From Rhynochetos jubatus (taxonomy: Eukaryota > Chordata > Aves > Eurypygiformes > Rhynochetidae), in contig CM050664.1 of NCBI GenBank assembly GCA_027574665.1, positions 15,774,774 through 15,838,773 of the forward strand: a stretch of 64,000 nucleotides of DNA. The letters are read 5' to 3'. This document shows, piece after piece, positions 35,451 to 47,963 of this stretch. Position 1 is the stretch's first letter. Each line of letters begins with the position of its first letter. Made by a program: the position numbers and the translations under genes. The notes under the pieces were generated by a model, which was not told where the DNA came from, searched no databases, and saw only the letters and a list, made by a program, of their open reading frames with translations.

Positions 35451-36807
35451 CCCGGGCGCGGGGCAGGGCAGGCAGCTGCCGGCACAGATGCTCCCGCCGC
35501 CACTCGCCCGCTCCCGGGGGGCCCGGGGATGGGGACGGGGCACGGCAGCAGCACTGGGAAGGGCTGGCATCGGGGATGTGATGGCACGGGGCAGCTCCCG
35601 CCATGGGGTCCCTGGGGTGGCACGGCACATGCAGGGTCACCGCGCGGGCACCCCGCTGGCACGGGGCAGTGCATCTGCTTGGCTGCCCCAAGCTCCTGCC
35701 GCCCCTTTTTGGCTGGAGCAGGATTTCATGGAGCCCGAGCATCACAGCCCCACGGTGTCCCCCATCCATCCCCAAAGGCGGGTGTCCCCGGGCATCTCAT
35801 CCTGGACTGATTTGGGGCACCCTCGAGCCTCCGTGGGCACCAACCCGAAACGATGCCACTCACCGTGTAGGCAAGGGGCCATGTCCCCTCCACGCTGGTG
35901 GTGTCCCCGCTGGCACTGTGCCGGCGGCACGGCACAGGGGATGGCAGCAGACAGAGGCACAGAGATGCCAGCTCCTGTCACCCTCGCTTGTGGTGGACAG
36001 CCACCCCCCGCTGTCCCCAGAGCCTGGCCACGGGACAGGATGCATCCTCAGCACCAGAGGAGCTGCTTTTGAAGGGGCTTTTTCTTGGGGAAGGGGCCAA
36101 ATTGGGAGGAAAAAAACAGCCCCCTCCCAAGCTCAGTTACCCCACAAGTGTGGGAACAGCCCCTGGACCGGAGATAGGGGGTGACAGGGGGTGCAATGGC
36201 AAGGAAGTGGGGAGCCAGCCCTCACTGGGCACAGCAAGGGGCCATGGTGTGGAGGGGGAGTGGGAGAGACCCATGGCCGTGGGGGTAGCTGAGAGGTGGG
36301 TGCCTCACGGAGATGGTGATGCCCTATGGCAGAAGACAAGTGCCCCCCCCAAAAACCATGGGGAGAACAGGTGCCATGGGGCAAGCCATGAACCTCATGG
36401 AGAGGCATGGGGAGAGATTGGTGCCCCCTCCCCCCACCAAGCCACGGGGAGACACCCCATCCCAGGGCCCCATGGGTGCCACCCGCAGGGCAGGGGGGCA
36501 TAAAGCCTGACCCCAGCTGCCCCGAACTGAGTGGCCTCACTAAACACCCCCCCACACTCCATCTCAGCAGGGAGCTGAGCCCCGACGCACTCGTAGCACG
36601 CGCGGGCAGCGCTGAGCCTTTAAATATAGCCCGGCTGCTCAGCGGGAAACCTCGCCGGGGCCGGCGTCCTCCTGCCCCCGATTCCCAACGCGGGCGGCGC
36701 TCCCGCGCGCCCCAGGACCCCCGGGATGGATTAGGGTCCCGCAGGGGCCGGATCCAGCCCCGTTCCCGCCCCCCCCACAGACGTTAACGCCGGGAACGAG
36801 CTTCTAA
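35451..36807. other. SRL upstream / TFAP4 downstream spacer
   Basis: 1.36 kb between the SRL TATA box and the TFAP4 poly(A) site. It is GC-rich with no gene recognised. The minus strand has CTATATTTAA at 36629-36620, which fits the MEF2 consensus and lies about 1.2 kb upstream of SRL. This region should hold the proximal SRL control elements. Confidence 0.55.
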
Positions 36808-38002
36808 AAAACCAAGTACAAACTTTATTTTGTTTCTTTACAAAGGCACGAGCCTCTTTTTTTTTTTTCCACTTTCTTAACAAAATAGAATAGCTTCTCA
36901 ATCAACACAAAGACCTGAAAATCGTAAAAAAAATACAAAAAAACCCCAAAAACAAATTATGGGAAAGGAACCGAGAAACGGCTGCGGCCGGGGGGAACCT
37001 ACCAAATACCACCGAGCTCTACACACGACTGGCCTAAAACCCTACAGCCAGGCGGGGGGTGGCGGAGGGGGCAGGGGGGAACACGCACAAACTGGGGATC
37101 CCCCCCCCGCCCCGCCCGCCCCGACGGACCCAAGCGACGCAATCACGAAATAGAAAAGCTCTTCGGAGCTGACGGACCCCGCGAACCAGATTAAGTGCTT
37201 AAAGGAGGGACGGGAGCGGGAACGGGGTGTGGGGGGCGGGCGTGGGGAAAGGGATGGGGGTGGACAATCAGCCCCCAGACCGCAGGCCCCATGGCTGAGG
37301 AGACAGGCGTTGGAAACGCTGGGCGGGTGAGGCACGCGCCGGCCCTCCCGCCTGCGCTCCGATGGCCATCATCCCGGGATTTTATTTTACGCTCCAAAGG
37401 GGTTTTCCCTGCCCCACACGGGATGCAGGAGCGGAGGTGGGGGCTGGTTGTACCTGTCCTGTGTTTGCTGCCGTGTCACTGGGCATCTCCCCCCTGCTCA
37501 AAAACGAACGATTAAAAAAAAAAAACAAAACAAAAAACAAACAGAAAAACCCAAAAGCAACACAAAAGAGGAGGAAAAACCAAATTAAGATCCCAACCGA
37601 AGGCCCCGTCCCAAGGGAACACCACCAGGAACACCGGGGCTGCTGCCAGCTTGGCAGGATTCCCCATGGGTTGGCAGGGGCCGGGGAGAGGGGGCACGGT
37701 TGATAAAACAGGGTAGGGGGCAGCGACCCCACATCCCTAACGCCACCCCCCACGGCCGTCCTGCTGCGCCCCGAGCCCCCGCGTCCTGCTGCAGCCACCC
37801 TCAAGCGCCCGCCCCCCCACCCAAGCCGTCCCCCCGCCCCGGGCGCTGAAGGGTGACCTCTGCCTGCTCTGCTTTACAGTATTGGAAAAAGGTCATAAAA
37901 GAGACCCAAATCGCATTGTATTTTTTAAAAATTTCAGCATATTCTCTGACGTTTCCCCCACCCCCTTCCCCGCTCCCCACCCCGGCTGCCGGCCGGGGGG
38001 TG
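36808..38002 (-). other. TFAP4: TFAP4 3'UTR
   Basis: This is the sequence from the TFAP4 stop codon to just past AATAAA. It is about 1.2 kb and probably a single terminal exon with the last coding block. It holds long T-rich tracts on the sense strand (plus-strand A runs near 37,511-37,560) and an AT-rich block near 37,880-37,960. Confidence 0.7.
36824..36829 (-). terminator. TFAP4: Poly(A) signal AATAAA, TFAP4
   Basis: TTTATT on the plus strand gives AATAAA on the minus strand at the end of the AT-rich TFAP4 3'UTR. It is about 1.17 kb after the stop and is the only well-placed signal before the SRL upstream region. Confidence 0.75.
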
Positions 38003-41000
38003 TCAGGGCAGCTCCCCGTCCCCCGAGGGCTCGTCTTTGCTCTGGTCCATGGAGTCACTGTCGTTGCCCTCGGTGTCGGAGGCGGTGTCGGAGGCGGAGG
38101 GCTCGGGGCAGGCGCGCGCCGGCGTCACGATGACGGCGCGTCTCTGCTCCTCTTCCTGCAGCTGCTTCTCCTGCGTCCCCTCGATGTGCTGGATCGCCTG
38201 CAACCACCGCCCGTCAGGACATCGTGGCCCCTCTGATGCTCCCAGGAGGGATCAGGGGTCCCCCAAAGCCCCCCACTGCCACCTCAGGGGCATTAGGGAC
38301 CCCCCCACAACGCTGTCCCTCACAGTCCTCCCCCTTACCTGAACGATGGTGTCCAGGTTTTGCCGGGACGTGGAAACCGTGTTGATGACCGATGACGGGC
38401 CCATGGTGACCACGGTGACGTGATGGGAGGGAGGCGGCGCTGGAACGATCACGGTGGGGTGGTGGGTGGGCGCTGGGGGAGCATGTGATGGCAGGAGCTG
38501 CGAGAAGAAGCACAACACACCCCGGTCAGCAGGGACCTGAGCATGGCAGCGATGGGGAGAGCCTGCTTGCGGAGCCCAGACTCCTTCGGGAGCCCAAAAA
38601 GGCTGGAGCAGCAGCTCGGCTGCTCCGATTCACCCGTCCCGACTGGATGCAGGATGCCGGCTGCCATCGCCTTAGCTCTGGCAAAGCAGAACGTGGCCCT
38701 GCCACCGCCCCGACCAGCGCAGCTGGGAGCCCGCCGCACCCCTCGGGGATTCTGGGTAGGACAGCGGATGGGAAGATCCACCCTAGCAGGAGGCAAAAGA
38801 GAGTTCACCTAAAAATAGGCTGAACTTCCCCGGGAGGCGGCCGGGGGATCCTGCGGGGACAGGGTGCCGGCACCTCGCTCGCCTCCTGGCCACACCAGGC
38901 GGGCCTAAGGCTCCCCCCACCGTTGGCAAATCCGACTGTGCCGAGGGAGAAGGCTGAAGGCTCCCGGTCTGCCTGGCCAGCTCGCCCGCTTCCCTTTTCC
39001 AGCCTGGGGGGTTTGGGGGTCCCCAAAACTCCGCAGGAGTCACTCAGCACGAGGTGAACCCCCAGAGATGGGCTCGGCCTCCGCACCGCTGCAAACCACC
39101 CCCTCCAGCCGGGGAGCACATCCCGCACCAAGCGCCGGCAGCGGTGCCGTCGTGCCTGCTGGCATCGCCCGCGCACGGGGCGGGTACCCCATCGTCACCC
39201 CAGGGTGTGGAAACACAGCCGGGGGGAGCCGGAGCACGACCACAGCTCACCAGTGCGGGAGCCACATCCAGCACCTCCCGGTACAGCCGTGGGAAGCCGC
39301 GGGTTTGCCAGCACCAAGCCGAATCCCTGCCTGCCAAAACGCGACCTTCCCCGTACAAAGCCCCCCACGCCGGAGAACAGAGCCGCTTGGAAGCCACCAC
39401 GGCACGGTCCAAGCCCCAGTCAACTCCCAAAACACGGGCTGCCCAAGAGTGCAGCCCCCCCGAACGGTGGGGAGTCCGTGTGCCGTACCTTTCCCAATCC
39501 CCCGAGGGCGAGAGCTTTGCTGGGACAGCGCTTTCCATCCCAGCCAGCCCCAAGGGGCAGGAGGTGCCAAGCACATCACCGAACCCCCCCACCCCCTGTA
39601 TTTCACCCCCCGTGCACCCGGCTGCACTGCTCCGGGGGCGAGAGGCTGCCAGGGCATCCCCACGGGTGGGCTATGGCCGGGGGCGCTGAGGCAGCGTCCG
39701 CACACTCACCTGGGTTCGGATCTGCTGCTCGCGCTCTAGCTTCTCCTGGTGCAGCAACCTCACCTGCTCCTGCTGCTGCTGGAGCTGCACTTGCTGAGCG
39801 ATCACCTTCAGCTTCTCAGGGTACATGTGGGCCTCCAGCGAGCGAACCTGCGGCCGAGAGAGCCCCGGCGTCGGTGGGGAGCCCAGCGTGGTACCCCCTC
39901 ATCCCCACCTGGCAGGGTCCCCGTGGAGGGGACACAGACAAGCCGGGGAGCCCACGGCCAGGAGTGGAGTGGAGGTGGACAGGGCAGATGCCCGTTGGAC
40001 CGTGGCGGCACCGGTCTCCCCGGCATGGCCGTGGCAGAGCCCGTTAGAGGGTGAGCCCACCGCGTGCACGGCCAGCGCGGTGCCGTGCAGGCGGCAGCGC
40101 CGCAGCCGGATCTGGCCCCATGTGGCCTCACCTGCTCCTCCAGCATCATGCGGACCGAGCGCTCCTTGTCCAGCTGCTGCCGGAGCTCGATCATCTCCCG
40201 CCGCAGATCCTCGGCTTTCTCGTCCTCCCAGATGTCCGGCGAGCCAATGCCCTCATCTTTGTCCTCCGCCCGTCGCCGTTTCGGGGAGGAGCCGCTGAAC
40301 TCCTGCCGTGGGGATGCAGTGTCAGGGGATGGGGACTGATGCTCTCCTCCTGATCCGAACAATGTCTGGTCCTCAGCCCCCTTGGCCTCCCCCCACAGAG
40401 CTCCCCACAGCGAAGGGGCTCCCTGGGGACATGGGGTCGATGCCTTCAGCTACAGGTGTGGTGCACCCTGGGGGTGGGCAGGCTCCTACGCCCTGTGTGT
40501 GCCCACCCCCTTGGTCCTCACCCCCCGCCCCAGCCCTGTGCAAACCTGCTCCCCACACTGTGACATCCAGGGCAGTTCAACCGGGCCAGCCCTGAGCTGG
40601 AGCTGCCACCGGGCCATTCCCCAGCCCCCCCAAATGGCAAATGGGACCCCCAGTCAGGTACAGGATGCCAGGTTGAACTGGGCTTCCCTGCCCTGCCAGA
40701 AGGGTGTGAAACATCTCTTCCTTGGCACATTAGAGCAGAGGGTCTCACCCTGACCCCAAGGAACAGCGATGACGCCCTCACCCCAGCCAGGACCGTCCCC
40801 TCCCCACCCCATCCGGTCGCTGGGGCGCGTGGGCAGGCGCTACCTGGATGAACCGCTTGAGCTGGGTGTTCTGCTGCAGTAGCCGAGTCTTCTCCTGCTC
40901 CAGGGAGAAGATGTACTCGGCTGTCTGCTGGAGGATGGCCGCCTGCAGGAGAGCAGGAGGGGCACGCTGAGGTGGGAGAGACGCTGGCGTCCCCCCAGGC

Positions 41001-44000
41001 CCCTCTCCTGCCGAGCTCCCTCCCTGCCCGGGAAGCAGCAGCAACGCTCCATGCCCGTCCCCAGCGTCTCCATCCAGGGGATCTGGGATTCCAGTCCCAG
41101 ATCCCAGTCTCCCCTGGGATTCCCACCATGGTCAATCTCCAATTCGCCCGTCTCGGGATCCCAAACAGCTGCTGAGCGCTGCCTCCTCGCCCCGTTCCCT
41201 TTCGTAGTGGGGCCACCTCGACACCCAGGAACCCACCCTGCTCCCAGGGCATGGGGTGCTGTCACATACACCCAGCCCACTCGGGGACACCAGGCTTGGG
41301 ATGCACACCCACTCCCACTGGGAAACCTCCCCAGGAGAGACCTCCATCGCTGCATTAACGCACGCGGATACCCCCGGTTGCTCTGACAGTCTTGTCCTGC
41401 CCCACAAGCAACGTCAAAAAGCCCCGCACGCCGGACCGGCATCTGCATCCCGCATCGCCCCCCCGACATCCCGCTCACCTTGCTGAGCTTCTCCCCGTCC
41501 GTGTGTGGGATGAGGGTTTTCAGAGACTGGAAACCTGCATTGATGCTCTGCATCCGCCGCCTCTCGTTGCTGTTGGCGATTTCCCTGCGTATCCGCCGCT
41601 CCTGGTCCCGCTGGGTCTCCGGAGTCAACGGGATGTTAGCCAAGCTGCGGGAAAGGCACAGGGTTAGAGAGGAGGGGGCTGCACCCCTGCCGCCGGCTCG
41701 TCCCAGCCGTGTCCCCCCTCGCTTTGCAATGACAATGCCAGCCTGCTGAAGGGCCAGGAAACACGGAGGGGACGATGGCCGCAGCGCTGGCGCGCACAAG
41801 AGTGGGTGGGTGCGTTTCTCCAGCCCCCCGACGCTCTGGGGGATGCATCAACCGAATGGCGGCCCCGCTGCAGCCCCCCAGCTCTGCCGGGCTCGGACAC
41901 GGGCTGCACAACGCTGGTGGCGAGCCTGGGCGAGGGGAGCCGAGGGGAAGGCAGGACACAGCCGGGACCCCCGTGCGGGCGAGGGAGGCTGCGGGCTGGC
42001 CGGCTGTGTCCCCGCGGGGCCAGCCGGCGTGTGTGGCCCCGGGAAGGCGGCTCCCTCCCTCCTGCCCCGCTGATGGCTTCCAGATGACAGCTCCCAGCAG
42101 AGAAGCCCCCGTCCCACCCCAAGCCGCAGCTCCTGCCTGCTTCCTGCCACCGCCTCCTCACACCCCCCCAGCGTCCTCGCCCCACAAATGGGCCGGGAAA
42201 TGCCTCCCAGAGCTGGCGATGCCACCGGCAGCAAGCAGGGAGGGCGGCAGGGCGGGCTCCGGCCGGCCAAAGCCAACAGCCATGGATCCGGGGCCCCCAG
42301 AGCAAAGCACACTGCTGTGGGGGTCCAGCTTCACCCACACCCTGCTTCTTCCCCGAGACAGCCCAGGGAGCAGGGCCACCGAATCCTGGCTAGGGCTGGG
42401 GATCACGGGGATGGCGAGGCACTGGCCAGCACTGGCAATTCAGAAGCCAAGCACGGGGGCAATAGCTGGCCGCTACACCAAACCAAGGCCACCGGCAGCC
42501 CCTGCCCCACCGCCGGCCACGTCGCCATCCCAGTGCCGCCAGCAGCACCTCGTTCCAGGGTGCAGGCAAGCGCCCAGCACCTGCAGGTCAGGCCGCTGGC
42601 GACGGGAATGCTGCGAGGCACTGAAGACTAAACACAAGGGCTGGGCTGCTGCTACGAGGCGAGATAAGACGGGCTTCAGCCGCCAACCCAGGTGCCCAGC
42701 AGCCCTGGGACAGGACCATCCCACCCACATCCTGCCCTCCTGCTTTCCCTGCCGTCCCAGCGAGGCCATGGGGGATCCACGGAGGTTTGGGAGTCCAGGG
42801 GTGTAAGCAGCAAAGCCAAGCCCTGCTTGCAGCACTGGAGACTCCCAGGGTAACCATTGCCTACTGCGACCAGGGACGCAGCAAGACTCCTCCGAGATGC
42901 ACGAGGACCCCAGTTTATCATGGATGGATGAGGAGGGATTCCAGCTCAGCCCAGAGCCACAGGGAAGGCTCCCCACCCAGCCCATGGGGCCAGGGAAGGC
43001 TCCCTGCCCAGGGCCATGGGGAAAGATCCCAGCCCAGCCCAGGGGCACGGGGAAGACGTTTGTCCCCAGCAGCCAAGGCAGCGTCCCAGGGCATGCTGGC
43101 ACCAGATGCAAAGCACACACTGCACTGGATCCCTCCCATGCAGCTCACAGTGAGTGTCCTGCAGGGTGTGGAGCTGGGATGGGTGCCTGGGGGTCTGCCC
43201 CACTCGTGGGGAGCAGCCGTCTGCCTCGTGGAGCAAGAGCTGCCTGTGGTGGGATCGTGGCACAGGGCTCCCATCTGGCGGTGGCCGTCACCCGCCTCCC
43301 TGCTCCTGCCGATAACCAGCCCCAGGCTCGGTCCCCAAAACCTGCCAAGCCCTGGCAGGTCTTGGAGATGCCGTCCCTTAGGGAGGGCAGGGTCCGTCCC
43401 CACGTCCCTGCAGTGATGGCTGGTGGGGCCGGGGAGGTGGCTGAGCCCCGCTCCGGCATGTCCAACTGCCAGCCGTGGCCGTGCACAGGGAACGGGACGG
43501 AGAGGCCCAGGACTGGACAGCACGGAAGCGGTTTCTTGAATAGTGGGGAAGGAGGAAGAGCCTGCTTCCTCACCGGCAGACCTCCCACAACCTGCCCCAG
43601 CTGCTCTTCCTGGGAAGAGACCCGAGAAGTGACAGCGAAGTACAGAAAGGGGGAAAGAAACCACAGATTCAGAAACCGGCCTGGCACCCAGCACCGCCAG
43701 GGATGGGGCAGGAGAGATGCGGGGGGAGCAGGCGGCACCCCCCACAGCCCTGGCATGCGGAGAAGCCCCTGGATGTCCCCAGCCCCCCACTGGTGACAGT
43801 GACACGGGGTTTGGGTCAGGGGAGCAGAGTTTGCTCCTGCCCAGCCCGGCAGGGACAGGACACTGGCCTGGACCTTGCAGGAAACAAACCTATGGGGCTG
43901 GCGGGGGGGGTGGGGGTTGTCAGAGCTGCTGCCTGGGGAGGCTGGGGGCGGGGGGCGGCAGGCCTGCTCTGCCCACTCGTGTCCGCCCCCTGCCCACAGC

Positions 44001-45369
44001 TAGTGCTGGGGTGGGCAGGGGCAGCACAGCTGCTTGGGCTCCGAGCTCCAGGCCGCGCGCCCCCACGCAGCCCCCCAGCACCGCTCAGGACGGCCGCGTT
44101 TCCCTGCCCCCAGCTGGTTGCCCTCCCATCCGGGCCACGGCCCCACGGCAGCCACGAACGTGGGGTGAAGCCGCCCTGGGGCCCTACCCCACAGCCGCAC
44201 CCCCGGGGGCCTCAGGTGTGCTCCCCTTCCCCCCCCCGAGCATCACCGGCACGCAGACCCTCACCCCAGGTGAGCCCGTGGGGCAGCGGGGAGGTGGGGC
44301 AGGGCCCCATGGCGGAGGGTTATGCGGGGGGGGGGGGCGGGGGGGCTGGGGCTGGGCCACGAGGGGCCTGGGCCGCCCCACACGTGTAGCAGGGCCTGGC
44401 TGCCGAGGGCTGCCCCACGGCGGGGCTGGGGCCCGAGCTGCCCCATAGGGACCCCCCCAGCGGCACCCCACGGGCCTGAGCTGTCCCACGGGGCGCCTCG
44501 GGGCCCGGGCCGCCCCCCACGCGCGGCGGCAGGGCCCGGGCGCTGGGGCCCGCCCCACGGCGGGGCAGGGCCCGGGCGCTGGGGATCCTGAGCCGCCCCA
44601 CGGGTCCCGGAGCGCCCTGGGCCGCCCCGCGTGGCCCCGAGGGGCCCTGTACCGCTGGCCCCCACGCGTGGCGGGGACCCGCCCGCCCGCCGCCTCCACG
44701 CCAGGCCCCGCCGGCTCGCAGCAGCCCCGCGGCTCCGGCCCCAGCCCCGGCCGGTAGCGGGGGTCCCCCGATCCACCGGAGCTGCCCCCCCCACCAACGG
44801 CGTCCCCGGGCTTTGTGCCGCCGCCTCCCCGCACTACATGTCCCGGCAGCCCCGGCCGCGACCCGCCTCCTCCGGGAGGGCTGCAGAGTCACGGCCAGGC
44901 CCGGCAGTAAACACACCCCCCCACCACGCACACCCCGCCGGACCCCCCCCCCAGCCTTTTAAACACCCCCTTCCCGCTCTCAAAACCCACCCACCCCCTC
45001 CACGGGGGTGGGGGCAAGGCGGGGGGAGGGGGGGGAGCGGGCGGGCGGCGCCTCCCCCCCCTCCCGGCCACGCGTGGCCGCCCGGCCCCATGTGCGCGGC
45101 CGGGACCACGTGCGGGCGGTGGGGCTGCGGCGGCCGCGGCGAGCTCCTGTCCCCCCCACCCCTACCCCTACCCCTCCCCGCGGCCCCCCACCGCATCAAC
45201 CCATCCCCCCGAAAGCCCTTAATAACGCAGTTTTCGGGGTGCCCTCCCCGGCGCCGGCCCCCCCCCCCCCGCGCCCCCACCTGCAGAGCCCGCCGATGAC
45301 CTCCTTCTCGGATTTCCTGAAGTGCTGCAGGGAGGGCACCTTCTGGGCCGGCACCATGAAGTACTCCAT
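38003..45369 (-). CDS. TFAP4: Transcription factor AP-4 (bHLH-ZIP)
   Basis: TFAP4 is a nuclear bHLH-leucine-zipper factor that homodimerises, binds CAGCTG E-boxes and drives proliferation and EMT programmes downstream of MYC. Coding exons on the minus strand are 45281-45369, 41479-41644, 40844-40942, 40132-40302, 39710-39847, 38339-38497 and 38003-38197. They total 1,017 bp, giving 338 residues, the human length. The protein starts MEYFMVPAQKVPSLQ. The basic region RRIRREIANSNERRR and first helix are in exon 2. Helix 2 and the first zipper (AAILQQTAEYIFSLEQ) are in exon 3. A second zipper-like coiled coil spans exons 4-5. A Pro/His-rich stretch is in exon 6 and an acidic Asp/Ser tail ending SGDGELP in exon 7. 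All junctions keep frame. Confidence 0.97.
44382..44387. promoter_or_regulatory. CACGTG E-box in TFAP4 intron 1
   Basis: The palindromic E-box (ACACGTGT context) is the MYC/MAX and USF type. Human TFAP4 is known to be induced by MYC through CACGTG E-boxes in its first intron. Confidence 0.5.
45107..45112. promoter_or_regulatory. CACGTG E-box in TFAP4 intron 1
   Basis: CCACGTGC lies about 170 bp inside intron 1, within the CpG island close to exon 1. It is the same motif class as at 44382, and this closer site is the better MYC-site candidate. Confidence 0.55.
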
Positions 45370-45673
45370 GCCGGGGGCGGCGTGGGACGGGCCCGGGGGC
45401 GGGGGGGGAGACCGGGCCCGGCTCCGGCTCCGGCGGCCTCTGCCTGCGGCTCAAGGCGGGAAACAGCTGGTGCGAGCGCGGCGGCTCCCGCCCGCCGCCT
45501 CCCCCCGCCCGCCGCCCGCCCCCGGCGGCGCCGCCTCCGCCAGCCACCGGCCCATGTAAACAAAGGACGGCGCGGGGCGGGGGCAGGGAGAGGGAGCGAG
45601 CCCCGGCGCCACCCCCACGCGCGGGAACGGGGGTTCTCCTGCCCCGGCACGGCCTGGCCGCAGCCCACCCGGT
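45370..45673 (-). promoter_or_regulatory. TFAP4: TFAP4 5'UTR and promoter CpG island
   Basis: This is very GC-rich sequence immediately upstream of the TFAP4 ATG with GC boxes and no TATA box in the expected place, as for a CpG-island promoter. A forkhead-type GTAAACAAAG lies near 45,556. The exact transcription start cannot be read from sequence. Confidence 0.5.
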
Positions 45674-46925
45674 CCCATCCTGCCCCACACCCGTCCTATC
45701 CCATCCCATCCTATCCCATCCCGTCCTGACCTGTCCTGCCCCATCCCATCCTGCCCCAGACCCGTCCCACCCCATCCCACAGCACCCCATCCTGACCTGT
45801 CCTGTCCCCATCCCATTCCACCCCAGACCCACCCCTCCCTTTCTAACCTATTCCATCCCATCCTAACCTATCCTACCCCATCCCATCCTATCCAGACCTG
45901 TCCTGTCCCTATGCCATCCCATCCTACCCTAGACCCAGCCAATCCTATCCTATCCCATTCTGTCCTGACCCCATCCCACCCCAGCCATACCCTATCCTTT
46001 CCTATCCTAGCCTGGCCTATCCCATCCCATCTGGCCCTGTCCCAATCCTATCTTATCCTATCCCATCCCATCCTGTCCCAGACCTGTCTCACCCCATCCC
46101 ATCCCACAGCACCCCATCCTGACCTGTCCCGTCCCCATCCTATTCCACCCAAGACCCACCCCATCCTATCCTTACCTATCCTATCCTACCCCATCCCATC
46201 CTATCCTGACTTGTCCCTATCCCATCCCATCTTGGCCTGTCCCCATCCTATCCCATCCCATCTGTCCCTGTCCCAATCCTGTCTTATCCCATCCCATCCC
46301 ATCCTGACTTGTCCTGTCCCCATCCTATCCCAACTCATCCCATCCTGCCCTAAATCCACCCCATCCTAACCTATCCTACCCTACCCCATCCCATCCTGTT
46401 CCTATCCCACCACATGGCTATCCCATCCTATACTGTCCCATCCTGTCCTGACCTTATCCCATTGGGCCATGTCCCCATCCAATCCTACCCCATCCCATCC
46501 TATCCTGACCTGTCCAGTTCCCATCCCATATCCATCACATCCTACCTCATCCCATCCTGCCCTAGCCCTATCCCATCTGATCCTATCTTATCCCATCCTA
46601 ACCTCATCTTTGTTCCCATCCTGTCTTGTCCCCATCCAATTCCACCCTGTCCAACCTCATCCCATCCCATCCCCATTCCACCCTGTCCAACCTCATCCCA
46701 TCCCATCCAATCCCCATTGCACCCTGTCCAACCTCATCCCATCCCATCCGATTCCACCCTGTCCAACCTCATCCCATCCCATCCCCATTGCACCCTGTCC
46801 AACCTCATCCCGTCCCATCCCATCCCCATTCCACCATGTCCAACCTCATCCCATCCCATCCCATCCCATCCCCATTCCACCCTGTCCAACCCCATCTGAT
46901 CCTCTCCCACCCCCATCCCACTCTG
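45674..46925. repeat. TCCCA/TCCTA pentanucleotide array
   Basis: About 1.25 kb is built from degenerate 5-bp units TCCCA, TCCTA and CCTGA, mixed with TGTCC and ACC spacers. It lies between the divergent TFAP4 and GLIS2 genes. It is strongly strand-asymmetric: pyrimidine-rich on plus, purine-rich on minus. Open frames of 100-240 codons across it are produced by the repeat. Confidence 0.92.
46626..46905. repeat. Higher-order repeat inside the TCCCA array
   Basis: Seven consecutive units of roughly 34-46 bp contain ATTCCACCCTGTCCAACC followed by two to five CATCC steps. Variants include TTGCACC and CACCATG. The units are much more alike than the rest of the array, so they were amplified more recently. 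Confidence 0.85.
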
Positions 46926-47154
46926 CCCTAGTGCCCGGCAGCCCCCGACATCCCCCCCCCCCGGGGTGCTGCACCCCCTCCTCTGCCCCACGGCTCTGCC
47001 CCATGGCGTGCCGCAGAGCCCGGCCCCGCTGCGCGGTGGTGCTCGGGGGGCTGAGGGGGTCACCGGAGGCTGGGGGGGCTGCCGGGGGCTGTGGGGGTTG
47101 GCAGGGACCCCTCCCACTGCCTGTGTGGGGCCACGGCGAGCCACTGAGGGCACC

Positions 47155-47176
47155 GGGGGGGGGGGGGGGGGGGGGG
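47155..47176 (+). repeat. Poly(G) tract, 22 bases
   Basis: An uninterrupted run of G on the plus strand in the CpG island. It is prone to G-quadruplex formation and to length errors in sequencing. Confidence 0.85.
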
Positions 47177-47914
47177 TAGCCTGGCCCCACGGGCAGGCAG
47201 GATCCGGCCCCGCAGCGCAGGGTGGGCGCCCCCCCGCGCCCCCCAGCCTCGCCCCGCCGGGAGCTGGCAGGACAGGTTCTCCTGGTCCCTGCCCGCGGGC
47301 CCCCTGCCCGCCCACCGCGGGAGGCCTCGCGCACGGGGGCTGGGGCGGCCCCCCCCCCGCCGCGGGGACACCCGGGTGTGGCTCCCCTGTCCCCCCCCCA
47401 CTAGGGTGGCCGGGGGCCGGGGGCCCACCCCGTGACCCCCACCTCAGCCCATTTCCCCCCGGGGGGTTGGGGGGGCGGGGGGTTCAGCCTGCCCGTATTT
47501 TGGAGAGCCCCCCCAAAAAAGGGGCTGAAGGATGGAAACGCGGTGGCGGCTGCCCCGCCCCGCCCCGGGGACACGGCGGGGGGGGTGTGTGTGTGTGTCC
47601 CCCACGCAGAAAAAACACGAGTGGGGCGGGGGTGACCTCGGCCACCCGCGTCGGACACGTGCCCACCTCCCCGTGTCCCCCCCGCTCTGCGCGGGGCCGC
47701 GGCAGCTGCCCCCCACCCCCCATATCCCGCGGGCGGGGCGCGCCCCCGGCCACCCCCAGGCCCCCACCCACGCGCGGGCCCCGGGGAGGGAGTCCCGTGT
47801 GTGTCCCCCCCCGCCCCCCCGGTGAGGGCTGCAGCATCCGGGCCGGCCCCGCCACATCCTGCCGCCGGAAGGAGCCGCGGCCCCGCCGCCCCGGGACAGC
47901 CCCCCCCCCGCGGG

Positions 47915-47922
47915 TGACGTCA
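47915..47922. promoter_or_regulatory. Perfect CRE (TGACGTCA)
   Basis: This is the full palindromic CREB/ATF site in the CpG island upstream of GLIS2, paired with an identical site 49 bp away. Confidence 0.65.
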
Positions 47923-47963
47923 TGCGGAGGCCCCCCGCCAGGCGTGACGCCAGACGCGCTCTG

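Larger units (their letters stand above)
41645..45280 (-). other. TFAP4: TFAP4 intron 1 (3.6 kb, CpG-rich at its 5' end)
   Basis: This is the longest TFAP4 intron. Its 5' half is very GC/CpG-rich and continuous with the promoter CpG island. It contains two perfect CACGTG E-boxes, listed separately. No repeats or extra coding exons are evident, and the long open frames here are GC artefacts. Confidence 0.7.

Noticed and set aside
40840-41799. 319-codon minus-strand frame containing TFAP4 sequence
   Set aside because: It joins two real TFAP4 exons (41479-41644 and 40844-40942) through the intron between them; the intronic part is not conserved.
45911-47179. Plus-strand open frames of 150-236 codons with repeated SHPIPS-like peptides
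   Set aside because: They are made by the TCCCA pentamer array and disappear outside it.
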